Assembly: GCF_024170005.1 (NCBI RefSeq) | Contig: NZ_JALJXJ010000001.1 | Span: forward strand, 310,001-374,000 | Direction of reading: 5' to 3' | Source of the DNA: Azospirillum lipoferum | GTDB taxonomy: Bacteria > Pseudomonadota > Alphaproteobacteria > Azospirillales > Azospirillaceae | Length of the DNA stretch: 64,000 nt | Part shown: one piece after another, positions 38,962-47,538 of the stretch | Position numbering within the stretch: position 1 is the stretch's first letter | Layout of the letters: every line of letters starts with the position of its first letter | Translations under genes and position numbers: made by a program | The notes under the pieces: model-generated | Told to the model about the DNA's origin: nothing | The model's database searches: none | Seen by the model: only the letters and a program-made list of their open reading frames with translations

Positions 38962-39543
38962 GTGTCAGGAAGCTTTATCGGCCGTCTGCTGGCCCCTTTG
39001 CTGGGCAATCTGGACGGCGGATCCCGTGCCCGCACTGCTACCGCGGTGGGTGGGCTGTTCACCGCCATCGTCGGGCAAGCCCGTGAACCGGGCTTCTACA
39101 GGGCGCTCGCCGTGCCCGACACGCTGGACGGACGGTTCGAGATGGTGGCGCTGCATCTGCTGCTGGTGATGCGCCGGCTGAAGGGGCAGGGGGCCGAGGC
39201 GGGCAAACTGTCGCAGCGCCTCTATGAGACGATGGTCGACGATTTCGAGAAGTCGCTGCTGGAGATGGGGGCCGGCGACAGCGGCATCGCCCGGCGGGTG
39301 AAGACGATGGCGCGCGGCATGGCCGGGCGAATCCGCGCCTATGACGAGGCGTTGGCCGATTCCGACGGCGGCAGGCTGGAGGTGGCGCTGGACAACAACC
39401 TCTATGGCACGGTCGATCCGGTGCCGGAGGGGGCGTTGGCGGCCATGGCCGCCTATGTCCGCGCCTGCGCCGGGGCGCTGGACGCGCAGCCGCTTGAGTC
39501 GCTGATGGCGGGCGAGGTCCGCTTCGCGCCGGTGCCGGCCTGA
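38962..39543 (+). CDS. Ubiquinol-cytochrome c chaperone family protein (CBP3/UQCC1-like)
   Basis: The product has the CBP3 domain: FYRALAVPDTLDGRFEMVALHLLLVMRRL, split by a short loop, and QRLYETMVDDFEKSLLEMGAGD. In mitochondria CBP3 assists cytochrome b synthesis and bc1 assembly; the bacterial role is inferred. The GTG start chosen (MSGSFIGRLL, 193 residues) has GGGGAAGGG nine bases upstream. The frame is open further upstream, but those codons do not resemble the family. It heads a rightward set that continues with yceD and rpmF. Confidence 0.88.
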   Translation: MSGSFIGRLLAPLLGNLDGGSRARTATAVGGLFTAIVGQAREPGFYRALAVPDTLDGRFEMVALHLLLVMRRLKGQGAEAGKLSQRLYETMVDDFEKSLLEMGAGDSGIARRVKTMARGMAGRIRAYDEALADSDGGRLEVALDNNLYGTVDPVPEGALAAMAAYVRACAGALDAQPLESLMAGEVRFAPVPA

Positions 39544-39692
39544 GCGCTTCACTATATATGTAGAGTGTCGCCTGTGCCTGACGCCGTGCCTGAGGGCTTG
39601 CCTTTCCGGCGCGGCGGCTGCATGTGACTCGGGAGAATGCCGGGCGCCCGCCGCGCCGGCCATCTTGTTTTTCGATCAGAGAGTCTTTCGCC

Positions 39693-40280
39693 ATGAGCCC
39701 TGCCAACGGCGCCCTGCCGGCCCCGGAATTCTCGCGCGTCGTCCATGCCGACACGGTGCGTCGCGCCGACGTGACCGAGACCATCGAAGCGACCGAAGCG
39801 GAGCGACGCGCGCTCGCCGAACGGCTGGAGCTGGAGTCGATCGGCAGCCTGACCGCCACGGTCAAGCTGCGTGCGGTGCGCGGTGGCCAGATGATCCGGG
39901 TTTCCGGACAGCTGGAGGCCGACGTGGTCCAGACCTGCGTCGTCACGCTGGAGCCGGTGCCCGCCCATGTCAGCGAGCGCTTCGAGGCGCTGTTTGCCCC
40001 GCCGTCGATGATCGAGGACCCGGGGCTGGAGGTCGATTTCGACGCCTCGCTGTCGGACGAGGACATCCCTGAGCCGATGGAGAACAACCGAATCGACATC
40101 GGCGAGCTGACGGCGCAGCACCTGTCTCTGGGCCTCGACCCTTATCCGCATGCCGAAGGGGCGGAATTCGAGGACCATCGCGAGCATGAGGACGGGGAGA
40201 CGGGGGAGGAAGAGGCCGCGGGGGAGCCTGAAAAACCCAATCCCTTCGCCGTCCTGCAGCAGTTGAAGTCGCGGAACTGA
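39693..40280 (+). CDS. yceD: YceD/DUF177 family protein, upstream of rpmF
   Basis: The 195-residue protein has the DUF177 core GQLEADVVQTCVVTLEPVPAHV, with one of the two usual cysteines visible. Acidic segments follow (DEDIPEPMENNRIDIGEL), then an acidic tail ending NPFAVLQQLK. In bacteria and plants the family is linked to 23S rRNA accumulation and ribosome assembly. It is nearly always next to rpmF, as here. The ATG start follows GAGAGTCTTTCGCC; an upstream ATG 23 codons earlier is less likely. Confidence 0.9.
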   Translation: MSPANGALPAPEFSRVVHADTVRRADVTETIEATEAERRALAERLELESIGSLTATVKLRAVRGGQMIRVSGQLEADVVQTCVVTLEPVPAHVSERFEALFAPPSMIEDPGLEVDFDASLSDEDIPEPMENNRIDIGELTAQHLSLGLDPYPHAEGAEFEDHREHEDGETGEEEAAGEPEKPNPFAVLQQLKSRN

Positions 40281-40470
40281 TCCTGCTGTTGCTTTCCCCG
40301 CCGCTCCTTGTATAAGGGCCGGCATTTCCACCCCCACCAATGAGCGGCGCGGGGTTGCGAAATGGGGGTTGTTCGGGCTTGCCCTTTGGGGGCATTTGCC
40401 TTATTGAATGCCGCTCGCGCTGGGCGGCCCCTGTTCGGGCCGCCCTTTCCAATGAAGAGAGTTTACGGTC

Positions 40471-40659
40471 ATGGCTGTTCCGAAGAAGAAGACCTCCAAG
40501 TCGCGGCGCAACATGCGTCGTTCGCACCACGCTCTGCCCACCTCGGCCTACAACGAGTGCCCGAACTGCGGCGAGCTGAAGCGTCCGCACCATGTCTGCG
40601 GGTCTTGCGGCCACTACGACCAGCGTGAAGTGGTTCAGAGCGGCACCGCGGCCGCTTGA
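40471..40659 (+). CDS. rpmF: 50S ribosomal protein L32
   Basis: The 62-residue protein starts [20 protein letters not shown], the universal L32 N-terminus. It contains the zinc-ribbon cysteines [17 protein letters not shown]. It lies between yceD and plsX, the classic rpmF-plsX-fabH order that ties ribosome and lipid synthesis. The 190 bases upstream show no gene and probably contain its promoter. A GAAGAGAG stretch ahead of the ATG can serve as ribosome-binding site. Confidence 0.98.
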   Translation: MAVPKKKTSKSRRNMRRSHHALPTSAYNECPNCGELKRPHHVCGSCGHYDQREVVQSGTAAA

Positions 40660-40741
40660 TCCGCATCGCGTTGTCTGAGGTCCCGTTGATCGGGGGTGCT
40701 GGTCGCCCCTGCCGGGGTCCTAGCCGGGGAGCCTGTTCGCG

Positions 40742-41794
40742 GTGAGCCAGCGCCTGACCATCGCCCTGGATGCCATGGGTGGCGATCACGGTCCCGACAT
40801 GGTCATTGCCGGGGCGGACATCGCGCGGGAACGTCATCCCGACGTGCGTTTTCTGCTGTATGGCGACCAGCAGCGGATCGAACCGCTGCTGAATCAGCGG
40901 CCCGCGTTGAAGGCGGTGGCGGAGATCCGCCATACCGCCGACTTCGTGGCCGGTGACGCCAAGCCGGCGGTGGCACTGCGCGCGGGGCGCCAGTCCAGCA
41001 TGAGGCTTGCCATCGATGCCGTCGCGGCGGGCGAGGCTGCCTGCGTGGTGTCGGCCGGCAACACCGGCGCCCTGATGGCGATGGCGAAGTTCGTGTTGAA
41101 GACGCTGCCGGGCATCGACCGGCCGGCGATGGCCTCCTTCTTCCCGACGCAACGGGGCGAGAGCGTGATGCTGGACCTCGGTGCCAACGCCGAATGCCAG
41201 CCGGAAAACCTCGTCCAGTTCGCCGTGATGGGGGCCGTCTTCGCGCGTGCCATCCTGGGGCTGCCGCAGCCGTCGATCGGTGTGCTGAACATCGGTTCGG
41301 AAGACATGAAGGGCAACGAGGTGGTGCGTGCCGCGGCGGCCAGCCTGCGCGACATGCCGCTGCCCGGCCGTTTCCATGGCTTCGTCGAGGGCACGGACAT
41401 CGGTCTGGGCACGGTGGACGTCATCGTCACCGACGGCTTCACCGGCAATGTCGCGCTGAAGACGGCGGAGGGGACGGCGAAGCTGTTCTCCGAATTCCTG
41501 CGCCGCACCTTCGCGACCTCGTTTCTGGCGCGGATCGGCTATCTGCTGGCGCGCGGCGCCTTCAAGCGTTTCCGCGAAAGGATCGACCCGCGCCGCTACA
41601 ACGGCGCGATGTTCCTGGGCCTGCGCGGCGTCTGCGTGAAGAGCCATGGCGGCACCGACGCCGTCGGCTTCGCCAATGCCGTGGCGGTCGCCATCAATCT
41701 GGCGACGCACGGTTTCAACGAACGCATCAAGGAAGAGATGGGGCGCATAGCCGACGCGAACCCTCTTCCCGACACGAAGGCGGCGGCGGGCTGA
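40742..41794 (+). CDS. plsX: Phosphate acyltransferase PlsX
   Basis: PlsX makes acyl-phosphate from acyl-ACP, the first step of phospholipid synthesis via PlsY. The 350-residue product has the family N-terminus LTIALDAMGGDHGPDMVI, then CVVSAGNTGALMAMAKF, MLDLGANAECQPENLVQFA, and NIGSEDMKGNEVV. DVIVTDGFTGNVALKT is also present. The GTG start immediately precedes the conserved region. Three bases separate it from fabH, so the pair is co-transcribed. Confidence 0.97.
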   Translation: MSQRLTIALDAMGGDHGPDMVIAGADIARERHPDVRFLLYGDQQRIEPLLNQRPALKAVAEIRHTADFVAGDAKPAVALRAGRQSSMRLAIDAVAAGEAACVVSAGNTGALMAMAKFVLKTLPGIDRPAMASFFPTQRGESVMLDLGANAECQPENLVQFAVMGAVFARAILGLPQPSIGVLNIGSEDMKGNEVVRAAAASLRDMPLPGRFHGFVEGTDIGLGTVDVIVTDGFTGNVALKTAEGTAKLFSEFLRRTFATSFLARIGYLLARGAFKRFRERIDPRRYNGAMFLGLRGVCVKSHGGTDAVGFANAVAVAINLATHGFNERIKEEMGRIADANPLPDTKAAAG

Positions 41795-41797
41795 ACA

Positions 41798-42769
41798 ATG
41801 GTCATGCGTTCCCGAGTTCTGGGTTGCGGTATCTTCCTGCCGTCCAACGTCGTCACCAATCAGGATCTGGAACAGCGGGTCGACACGTCGGACGAATGGA
41901 TCGTCCAGCGCACCGGCATCAAGTCCCGCCACATCGCCGCGGAGGGGGAGAAGACCTCCGACCTCGCGATCGCGGCGGCGACGCGCGCGCTTGAGCATGC
42001 CGGCGTGCCCGCCGGAAGCATCGACTGCATCATCCTGGCCACCACCACGCCGGACAACACCTTCCCGGCCACCGCCACCAGGGTGCAGGCGGCGCTGGGG
42101 ACCACCGGCTTCGCCATGGACATCCAGGCGGTCTGCGCCGGCTTCGTCTATGCCATGTCGGTGGCCGACAATTTCCTGCGCAATGGTCAGGCGCGCCGCG
42201 CCCTGGTGATCGGGGCGGAGACCTTCTCCCGCCTGCTGGACTGGAACGACCGCACCACCTGCGTGCTGTTCGGCGACGGCGCCGGCGCCATCGTCCTGGA
42301 AGCCTATGAGGCCAAGGGCGATTCGAACGACCGCGGCGTGCTGTCCACCCACCTGCATTCCGACGGCACCCAGTATGACCTGCTCTATGTCGATGGCGGC
42401 GCCTCGTCGACCGGCACCATCGGCCATGTCCGCATGCATGGGCAGGAGATCTTCCGCCACGCCGTGTCGAAGCTGTCGGCGGTGGTGGAGGAGGCGCTGG
42501 CCGCCAATGGTCTTGAGTCGACCGACATCGACTGGATGGTTCCGCATCAGGCAAACCGCCGCATCATCGACGGGCTGGCCCGCAAGATGAAGCTGTCGCC
42601 GGAAAAGGTCGTGCTGACGGTCGACCGTCACGGCAACACCTCGGCCGCGTCGATTCCGCTGGCGCTGGGCGAGGCGGTGGCCGACGGCCGCATCAAGCGT
42701 GGCGACCTGATCCTGATGGAAGCCATCGGCGGCGGCCTGACCTGGGGGTCGGCGCTGATCCGCTGGTAA
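41798..42769 (+). CDS. fabH: 3-oxoacyl-[acyl-carrier-protein] synthase III FabH
   Basis: FabH condenses acetyl-CoA with malonyl-ACP to begin fatty-acid synthesis. The 323-residue protein has the complete Cys-His-Asn triad: Cys113 in DIQAVCAGF, His250 in PHQANRRI and Asn280 in RHGNTSAAS. The N-terminal [13 protein letters not shown] and [10 protein letters not shown] segments are also typical. It follows plsX directly, and ihfA begins 157 bases downstream, a gap containing the ihfA promoter. Confidence 0.98.
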   Translation: MVMRSRVLGCGIFLPSNVVTNQDLEQRVDTSDEWIVQRTGIKSRHIAAEGEKTSDLAIAAATRALEHAGVPAGSIDCIILATTTPDNTFPATATRVQAALGTTGFAMDIQAVCAGFVYAMSVADNFLRNGQARRALVIGAETFSRLLDWNDRTTCVLFGDGAGAIVLEAYEAKGDSNDRGVLSTHLHSDGTQYDLLYVDGGASSTGTIGHVRMHGQEIFRHAVSKLSAVVEEALAANGLESTDIDWMVPHQANRRIIDGLARKMKLSPEKVVLTVDRHGNTSAASIPLALGEAVADGRIKRGDLILMEAIGGGLTWGSALIRW

Positions 42770-42925
42770 GGCGGCAGTTCCCTCCGCCCGCGTCTCTCCT
42801 TCATGCTGCGCTGCACGCCCGGCCGGGCTTCGGCAGGGCCGTATGCGCCTGCCAAGCTTTTGAATTGACGGACCTTCTTTCGCCGGATTACCGTCTTTGC
42901 AACGGTTGCGGGGGGAGGTCGAACA

Positions 42926-43258
42926 ATGTCGCAAAATACCGTAACGCGCGCCCAATTGAGCGAAGCGGTCTACCAGGAAGTCGGGCTTTCGCGCAACGAA
43001 TCGGCCGATCTGGTCGAAACCGTCCTGGATGAGATTTCCGACGCGCTGGCCCGGGGAGAGATGGTGAAGATCTCCTCCTTCGGCAGTTTCCAGGTTCGCC
43101 AGAAGGGCGAGCGGGTCGGCCGCAATCCCAAGACCGGGGAAGAGGTGCCGATCCTGCCGCGCCGTGTCCTGGTCTTCCGCGCCAGCCATGTGCTGAAGAA
43201 CCGTATCAACGAGGTCCAGGAGGGTGGGGCACCGACGCCCGCGCGGGCGCTGTCCTGA
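42926..43258 (+). CDS. ihfA: Integration host factor alpha subunit
   Basis: IHF bends DNA strongly and takes part in recombination, replication and transcription. The 110-residue product has the HU/IHF fold: [16 protein letters not shown] at the N-terminus, [26 protein letters not shown] with the beta-arm in the middle, and [15 protein letters not shown] near the end. The PILPRR arm tip is the alpha-subunit form. It lies 134 bases from the MerR-type gene, which follows ihfA in many proteobacteria. It may assist the integrase of the nearby element. Confidence 0.96.
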   Translation: MSQNTVTRAQLSEAVYQEVGLSRNESADLVETVLDEISDALARGEMVKISSFGSFQVRQKGERVGRNPKTGEEVPILPRRVLVFRASHVLKNRINEVQEGGAPTPARALS

Positions 43259-43391
43259 CGCCGGCCGCCATTCATCCGGCCGCTGTCGATAATGCGGATG
43301 CCTTGCCCATCGCCGTGCCGTGCCTTCCCGCGGTGCCGTGTCTGTCTGCCGCCTGCCGCCCGCGGTCACCGGCGGATGGCCTGATCGTGCC

Positions 43392-43856
43392 ATGAAATCC
43401 GCCACGGCCTATCGCACCATCAGCGAGGTGTCGACCGATCTCAACGTGCCTCAGCATGTGCTGCGGTTCTGGGAGACGAAATTCCCCCAAATCCGCCCGC
43501 TGAAGCGGGGCGGCGGTCGGCGTTATTACCGGCCGGAGGATGTCGAGCTTTTGCGGCACATCCAGGCGCTGCTGTATGAGGATCGCTACACCATCAAGGG
43601 CGTGCAGCGCCTGCTGAAGGAAGGACGCATGTCCGACCCGACCCCACCGCTGCTGGAAGATGCCGACGATGGCGGCGGACCGGCGGAAGGCGAGGGGTTT
43701 GCAGGGGACGAGGCCCGGGACGGCGGGGCAGGCGATGAGGATCATCCCCCCCTCTCGGACGCGGTCCGGCACGAGATCACCATGGTGCTGGACGAGCTGA
43801 AATCGCTGCGATCGGTGCTGTCCCGCCTGTCCGAAATAGGGAGCAAAAAAAGCTGA
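43392..43856 (+). CDS. MerR family transcriptional regulator
   Basis: The 154-residue protein has an N-terminal MerR winged helix (residues 8-75) with [20 protein letters not shown] and [17 protein letters not shown] long acidic Gly/Asp-rich linker follows, then a C-terminal coiled coil ([18 protein letters not shown]). No effector-binding cysteines are seen. Genes of this type regularly follow ihfA in proteobacteria, but the regulon is unknown. The ATG giving MKSATAYRT is preferred over an open frame upstream. It is directly followed by the tRNA gene. Confidence 0.92.
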   Translation: MKSATAYRTISEVSTDLNVPQHVLRFWETKFPQIRPLKRGGGRRYYRPEDVELLRHIQALLYEDRYTIKGVQRLLKEGRMSDPTPPLLEDADDGGGPAEGEGFAGDEARDGGAGDEDHPPLSDAVRHEITMVLDELKSLRSVLSRLSEIGSKKS

Positions 43857-43950
43857 AAAAACATCACGGGAGATGTTGCATCGGCAAAAGCCCGCGGCTA
43901 TAGTCCCGTTCCCTTCCGGAGCCAAGCCGCAAGCACTGCGGTGAAGTTGA

Positions 43951-44027
43951 CGGAGCGTAGCGCAGCCTGGTAGCGCATCAGACTGGGGGTCTGGGGGTCG
44001 CAGGTTCAAATCCTGTCGCTCCGACCA
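43951..44027 (+). tRNA. tRNA-Pro (anticodon GGG)
   Basis: The 77-base sequence folds as a cloverleaf: acceptor arms CGGAGCG and CGCTCCG, D-arm GCGCAGCCTGGTAGCGC, anticodon stem TCAGA/TCTGG with loop CTGGGGG and anticodon GGG at 43985-43987. The T-arm is CAGGTTCAAATCCTG, and a genome-encoded CCA ends it. It reads CCC and probably CCU codons. Its 3' part is the attachment site of the element to the right, and the tRNA remains intact after integration. Confidence 0.97.
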
Positions 44028-44030
44028 GTT
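43977..44030 (+). other. attL, 54-bp attachment core in the tRNA-Pro 3' part
   Basis: The segment from ATCAGACTGG to CCGACCAGTT is repeated exactly at 60133-60186 in the same orientation. It spans the anticodon arm to just beyond the CCA, typical for tyrosine integrases that use tRNA genes. After one mismatch the match resumes for nine bases (CGGAGGGAG). Confidence 0.95.
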
Positions 44031-44042
44031 TCGGAGGGAGAT

Positions 44043-44080
44043 AAGGCCTTGAAACCTAACGGTTTCGAGGCCTTTTTCTT
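44043..44080 (+). terminator. Element-encoded terminator behind the tRNA
   Basis: The arms AAGGCCTTGAAACC and GGTTTCGAGGCCTT pair around TAAC and are followed by TTTCTTT. It is the left-end counterpart of the hairpin beyond attR at 60203, so integration supplies the tRNA with a new terminator. Confidence 0.85.
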
Positions 44081-44118
44081 TGACGGTCTGGCAGGCCCGA
44101 TTTTCGGCCCTTCCGCAG

Positions 44119-44213
44119 AGCGGACCCCCAGCGGACCCCGCGAAACGCCGCTTCCTGGCACGTCATGGCATGGCTGCCCTACCGGGTCCGCTGTGGGTCC
44201 GCTCCGTCAGCGC
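44119..44213. other. Candidate integrase arm-type sites, left end
   Basis: The motif AGCGGACCCCCAGCGGACCC occurs at 44119-44138, and inverted copies GGGTCCGCTGTGGGTCCGCT lie at 44194-44213. The same GCGGACCCCCAGCGGACCC appears near attR. Repeats of this kind at both ends of an integrated element fit integrase arm binding. No gene is seen between the terminator and 44316. Confidence 0.5.
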
Positions 44214-44315
44214 GACGAGATCCCCAGGCGCCTAAGTCGCAGCTTCCCTCTTCTCACGCGCGATTTGATAGGCCATTCTTCAACCGTCCCGTCTATGCTG
44301 GGAGGGGAAAATACG

Positions 44316-44915
44316 GTGCTGGAAGATGCGTTACGGTCAGCCGATGAACACCGGGGTTTCCACGGCGCTGGAGCGCCCACCGGGACGATCACCGACTTCT
44401 GGCGGTGGGCCTACAGCGACCTCATGAGCAACACTACCCGTGGCGTCTTCGCGGAATGGATGGTCGCCCGACTGCTGGGCTTATCGACGCCCCAGCGGTT
44501 CGAATGGGACGCCTGCGACTTGGTCACGCCTGAAGGCGTTCGGATCGAAGTGAAGTGTGGCGCCTATCGGCAGAGATGGCACACCCACCACCCGAGTTCG
44601 AGAATTGTGTTCTCGGGGCTTAGGGCGCGGACTTGGTCCGCTGACACGGGCATCTTCACCAGTAAGCGATCGTTCAACGCCGACCTCTACGTCTTCTGCG
44701 TCCAGACCGAGACCGATATGGCTCGGTGGGACGCCTTCGACCTCGACCAATGGCGCTTCTACCTCCTGCGGCGGGATGAAGTCATGAAGCTCAATCAGGA
44801 CTCGGTGGGACTGGTGACGCTGCGCCGGTTAGCGGAGGAGAGAGAAGCTATTGTCCTTCGAGCAAGGATCAACCGCGAAATAGTTAACATTAAGTACAAA
44901 TCGGGAAAACAGTAG
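44316..44915 (+). CDS. PD-(D/E)XK nuclease-like protein, satellite cargo
   Basis: The 199-residue product shows a nuclease-like core: FAEWMVARLLGL with Glu47, then WDACDLV with Asp68, then VRIEVK with Glu78 and Lys80. This is the E...D...ExK arrangement of PD-(D/E)XK enzymes. Basic and aromatic residues follow (YRQRWHTHH), and NADLYVFCVQTE is typical of restriction-type folds. The GTG start is chosen for the GGAGGGG site eight bases upstream; an ATG seven codons earlier is possible. Its stop overlaps the ribosome-binding site of the next gene. A DNA-cleaving defence role is inferred from fold and cargo position. Confidence 0.7.
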   Translation: MLEDALRSADEHRGFHGAGAPTGTITDFWRWAYSDLMSNTTRGVFAEWMVARLLGLSTPQRFEWDACDLVTPEGVRIEVKCGAYRQRWHTHHPSSRIVFSGLRARTWSADTGIFTSKRSFNADLYVFCVQTETDMARWDAFDLDQWRFYLLRRDEVMKLNQDSVGLVTLRRLAEEREAIVLRARINREIVNIKYKSGKQ

Positions 44916-44923
44916 GAGCAAAA

Positions 44924-45499
44924 ATGTTCAAACCCGTTGCGATAGATGTAAGGTGGACTGGTCCGTATCCAATTCTTAATGCTTTTGATCCATCAACTGC
45001 TCATAATCTAAATGCAAATTGGCCTGGCGTTTATCTCCACGTTACAAGAGATGCGATCGGAGGTGTAGCCGCCACTTATGTGGGGAAACATCGACAATCA
45101 GTTATTGATCGGCAAAGTGAACATCTTTCGAACTATGCTGACGGAAAATACCACCTCATCGATGGTTCCGGAAACATTGTGTTTTTAGCAAAATCAATAA
45201 TTCCAGCAAATTTCCATGACTTATTATCAAACCACCTATGCGCCACAGAAATCTATTTTGGTAATGTCTCGCTCCCTTCATATGGTTCAGTCGATCATTG
45301 GGTGGATATGACTGAGAGCTTGCTTTTAGCCTCACCAAGCTGGCGAAGCTCCGGAGGTAAAATTCTGAATTATCGGCAAGAAGATCAGAAATACATGATG
45401 CATGATAAATGTGAGATTAGGCATCAAGGGGCTAGCGTTCCAATTGGTTTTTTTGGAAATACGACCACATGGGATCGATCCACTTGGAAAGTCGTGTGA
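44924..45499 (+). CDS. GIY-YIG-like nuclease, AT-rich satellite cargo
   Basis: The 191-residue protein has GVY at residues 35-37 and YVG at 52-54 followed by K, then DRQSEHL with Arg63 and His67. This matches the order of the GIY-YIG nuclease core; a later Glu (such as in ATEIYFG) could be the metal ligand. Base composition is much more AT-rich than the neighbours, a sign of recent acquisition. TAGGAG lies just before the ATG and overlaps the preceding stop, so the two genes are coupled. An unrelated small-molecule enzyme cannot be ruled out. Confidence 0.6.
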   Translation: MFKPVAIDVRWTGPYPILNAFDPSTAHNLNANWPGVYLHVTRDAIGGVAATYVGKHRQSVIDRQSEHLSNYADGKYHLIDGSGNIVFLAKSIIPANFHDLLSNHLCATEIYFGNVSLPSYGSVDHWVDMTESLLLASPSWRSSGGKILNYRQEDQKYMMHDKCEIRHQGASVPIGFFGNTTTWDRSTWKVV

Positions 45500-45556
45500 T
45501 TTTTAACGGCGAGATCGAAAATGTAGGCGCACTATGGTGATAACGAGTGCGTTACT

Positions 45557-45988
45557 TTAAGGGAGGTGGCACAGGAAGGGCACTAGAACCGGCAGCCCGT
45601 ACCAGTCCTGGCTGGAGTCGAGCACGGGGCCGTCGTGGGGCTGAAGGATGGTCACCTGCACACCGCCGCTGGTCAGGGCCTGCCCATGATGGAACAGGCC
45701 GGTGATGCCAGCGGCCCGGTCGCCGCGGATCAGGGCGGCGCGGGCCTCCACCTGGGACGGGCCGACGCCGGCCGGCGACCAGAGGGTGACGTGCAGCGTG
45801 CCGGTCCACTCCTCCCCGGGGTTCACCCCCATCCCCAGCGGCGCTGTCTCGGCGACCAGCAGCTTGACACGCTGCCAGGGCTGCCCGGTCGGCGCGGTGA
45901 ACGGCGCGTTCTCCCAGGCGGTCGGCCAAGCCGGCGACAGGGCGGCGAGCTGGGTCTCGAGGGCGGCACGGATCGCGGCGCGGCTCAC
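45557..45988 (-). CDS. Phage tail terminator-like protein (DUF4128-type)
   Basis: The 143-residue protein is the last gene of the head operon. Features are RAALETQLAALSPAWPTAWENAPFTAPTGQPW and the strand-rich TGTLHVTLWSPAGVG with EARAALIRGD between. This fits DUF4128/gpU-like tail terminator or tail completion proteins that form the ring where head and tail meet. In a tail-less satellite such a protein would connect to helper tails. The GTG start overlaps the end of the gp10-like gene by 4 bases (GTGA). Confidence 0.7.
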   Translation of the reverse strand: MSRAAIRAALETQLAALSPAWPTAWENAPFTAPTGQPWQRVKLLVAETAPLGMGVNPGEEWTGTLHVTLWSPAGVGPSQVEARAALIRGDRAAGITGLFHHGQALTSGGVQVTILQPHDGPVLDSSQDWYGLPVLVPFLCHLP

Positions 45989-46395
45989 CTCACACCACCT
46001 TGCCGGATCCGGCCGGCGATGTTGGCGACGATGCGCGGCGCCTCTCGGGCGGTGACGCTGACCATGCCGTTCGGCGCCCGATCCGACCAACCGTGTTCCA
46101 ACGGGATGATGTGCGGGACCGAGTTCGTGATGAAGATGGTGTCGCCGACCTTCGCGGTCGCCGCGACGGCGGCGATCTGCTCCATCGTCGCCCCGCCACC
46201 AGGATCCAGGCGACCGGTGCCGGCGGCGGAATAGCCATTGATGCTCGCGTTCCAGCCTCCCCGTGCTTCGCCCTCTTCCACGGGCGTGCGCTTCACGAGT
46301 CGGCCCCCGATCTCGGTGGCGACCTGCTGCACCACCTGGTCGGCGGAGTTGACCGCCTTGTTGGAGAATTTCGCGATTGCGTCGGCGAAGCCCAT
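45985..46395 (-). CDS. HK97 gp10-like head-tail component
   Basis: The 136-residue protein resembles gp10-family phage proteins: an N-terminal helix (FADAIAKFSNKAVNSADQVVQQVATEIGGRLVKRTPVEEGEARGGW, here in parts) and an end with VSVTAREAPRIVANIAGRI. RTPVEEGEARGGW is the family's most typical segment. It forms part of the neck/tail connection in siphoviruses. It overlaps the tail terminator gene and follows the unknown gene by 9 bases. Confidence 0.8.
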   Translation of the reverse strand: MGFADAIAKFSNKAVNSADQVVQQVATEIGGRLVKRTPVEEGEARGGWNASINGYSAAGTGRLDPGGGATMEQIAAVAATAKVGDTIFITNSVPHIIPLEHGWSDRAPNGMVSVTAREAPRIVANIAGRIRQGGVR

Positions 46396-46404
46396 TCCGA
46401 CCTC

Positions 46405-47538
46405 CTACCCTCTCAAGCCGGCGGCGCGGCAGGCCGCACGAAGTGACACGAACTCGCCGGCTGCCGCACGGCTTGCGATTTCCGGGTGCTCGCACATCAG
46501 TCGCTTCACCCAATACGGCGTTCCGGTTGCCGCGTGTGCTGGGATACCGGCGGCGAACAGCGCAGCTGTTTCCACTGCAGGATCCGCGCGTGGCGCAGAC
46601 TTGGATGCCACTGCGTCGGCAGCGTTGACGGTCAGACGGCCTGTGGCGACGTCCTCCAACAGCTCTGGCCGGGTACGCTCGATTCGGCGGAGCTGCTTGA
46701 CCACCGCCTTGGTGATCCCGAACTGGTGCATGATCTCGCCATAGCTGGCCGGCCATCGACTGAGGACCAGTTCACCGGCGGCCACTTGAATTCGGGCGCG
46801 CCCTTCAGCGCGAGCCGCCAGAACGGCCGGGTCGACCTCCTTCTTCACTCTGGGCTCTTGCGACGCCGGGTGCGGCTTCTTCGGCGGCTTGGCCGGTTTG
46901 TCGCCAGCGGGCTTCCGAATACGGGGTGGCGGGGGCGCCTCGTTCGCCGGCATGCCGCCCGACTCGATCAAGTCGGCGACCGCGCCAAGGGCGAGACGCA
47001 GGGCGGCAAGCTCCAGCCGCGCCAGCTCATCGCGGGGGTGATGCAGGGCATCAGGGAGCTCTCCCGCGCCAGCGATTCGCCACGCGACATGGCTCGGCAG
47101 CGGCATGCGGCGTCGGCGGATGTCCGGGTGCCCGTCGGCGGCGCGCAGGGCCGCCCACATCGCCCGCAGCCGGGCCGGCCATGCGGCCAATAGCCCGCCG
47201 TCCGGTTCCAGCCCCGGCCACGCCCAGCGCCGGGCAACTGCCTCCAGCGCCCGGCCGGCCTCGATCTCGCGGGCCGTCAGCAGCCCGCGCCGCGCCAGCT
47301 TCGCGAACAGGTCGGGCAACGGCAGGTTTGCAGGTCCGACCTCAACGCCCAGCACCCGGCGGGCCGCCGCGATGACAATGGCCTCGCGCGCTGGCGACGT
47401 CCTGCCAGCGAGCGCCACCACGGCGGCCTGCTTCGGCAAACCAGCCGCGCGCTCGAAGGCATGCAGCGTGCCGAATGTCGCGGCGATGGCTGTGCGCACG
47501 GTTTCGACCTCGGACGGGGTGAGAATCGCCATGGTCAC
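46405..47538 (-). CDS. Unknown protein with DNA-binding look inside the head-tail module
   Basis: The 377-residue protein does not match a head or tail family I know. The N-terminus (HAFERAAGLPKQAAVVALAGRTSP) resembles a helix-turn-helix. A Pro/Lys-rich linker lies at about 205-235. The C-terminal part (SYGEIMHQFGITKAVVKQLRRI, then LLEDVATGRLTVNAADAVA) recalls ParB/KorB-type DNA-binding repeats. It overlaps the head-closure gene by 4 bases, so it is made with structural proteins. It may be a satellite regulator or packaging-related factor. An alternative start lies two codons later. Confidence 0.6.
   Translation of the reverse strand: MTMAILTPSEVETVRTAIAATFGTLHAFERAAGLPKQAAVVALAGRTSPAREAIVIAAARRVLGVEVGPANLPLPDLFAKLARRGLLTAREIEAGRALEAVARRWAWPGLEPDGGLLAAWPARLRAMWAALRAADGHPDIRRRRMPLPSHVAWRIAGAGELPDALHHPRDELARLELAALRLALGAVADLIESGGMPANEAPPPPRIRKPAGDKPAKPPKKPHPASQEPRVKKEVDPAVLAARAEGRARIQVAAGELVLSRWPASYGEIMHQFGITKAVVKQLRRIERTRPELLEDVATGRLTVNAADAVASKSAPRADPAVETAALFAAGIPAHAATGTPYWVKRLMCEHPEIASRAAAGEFVSLRAACRAAGLRG

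Noticed and set aside
40469..43405. 978-codon minus-strand frame opposite rpmF, plsX, fabH and ihfA
   Set aside because: Four well-conserved genes occupy the plus strand; the antisense reading has no recognisable domain.
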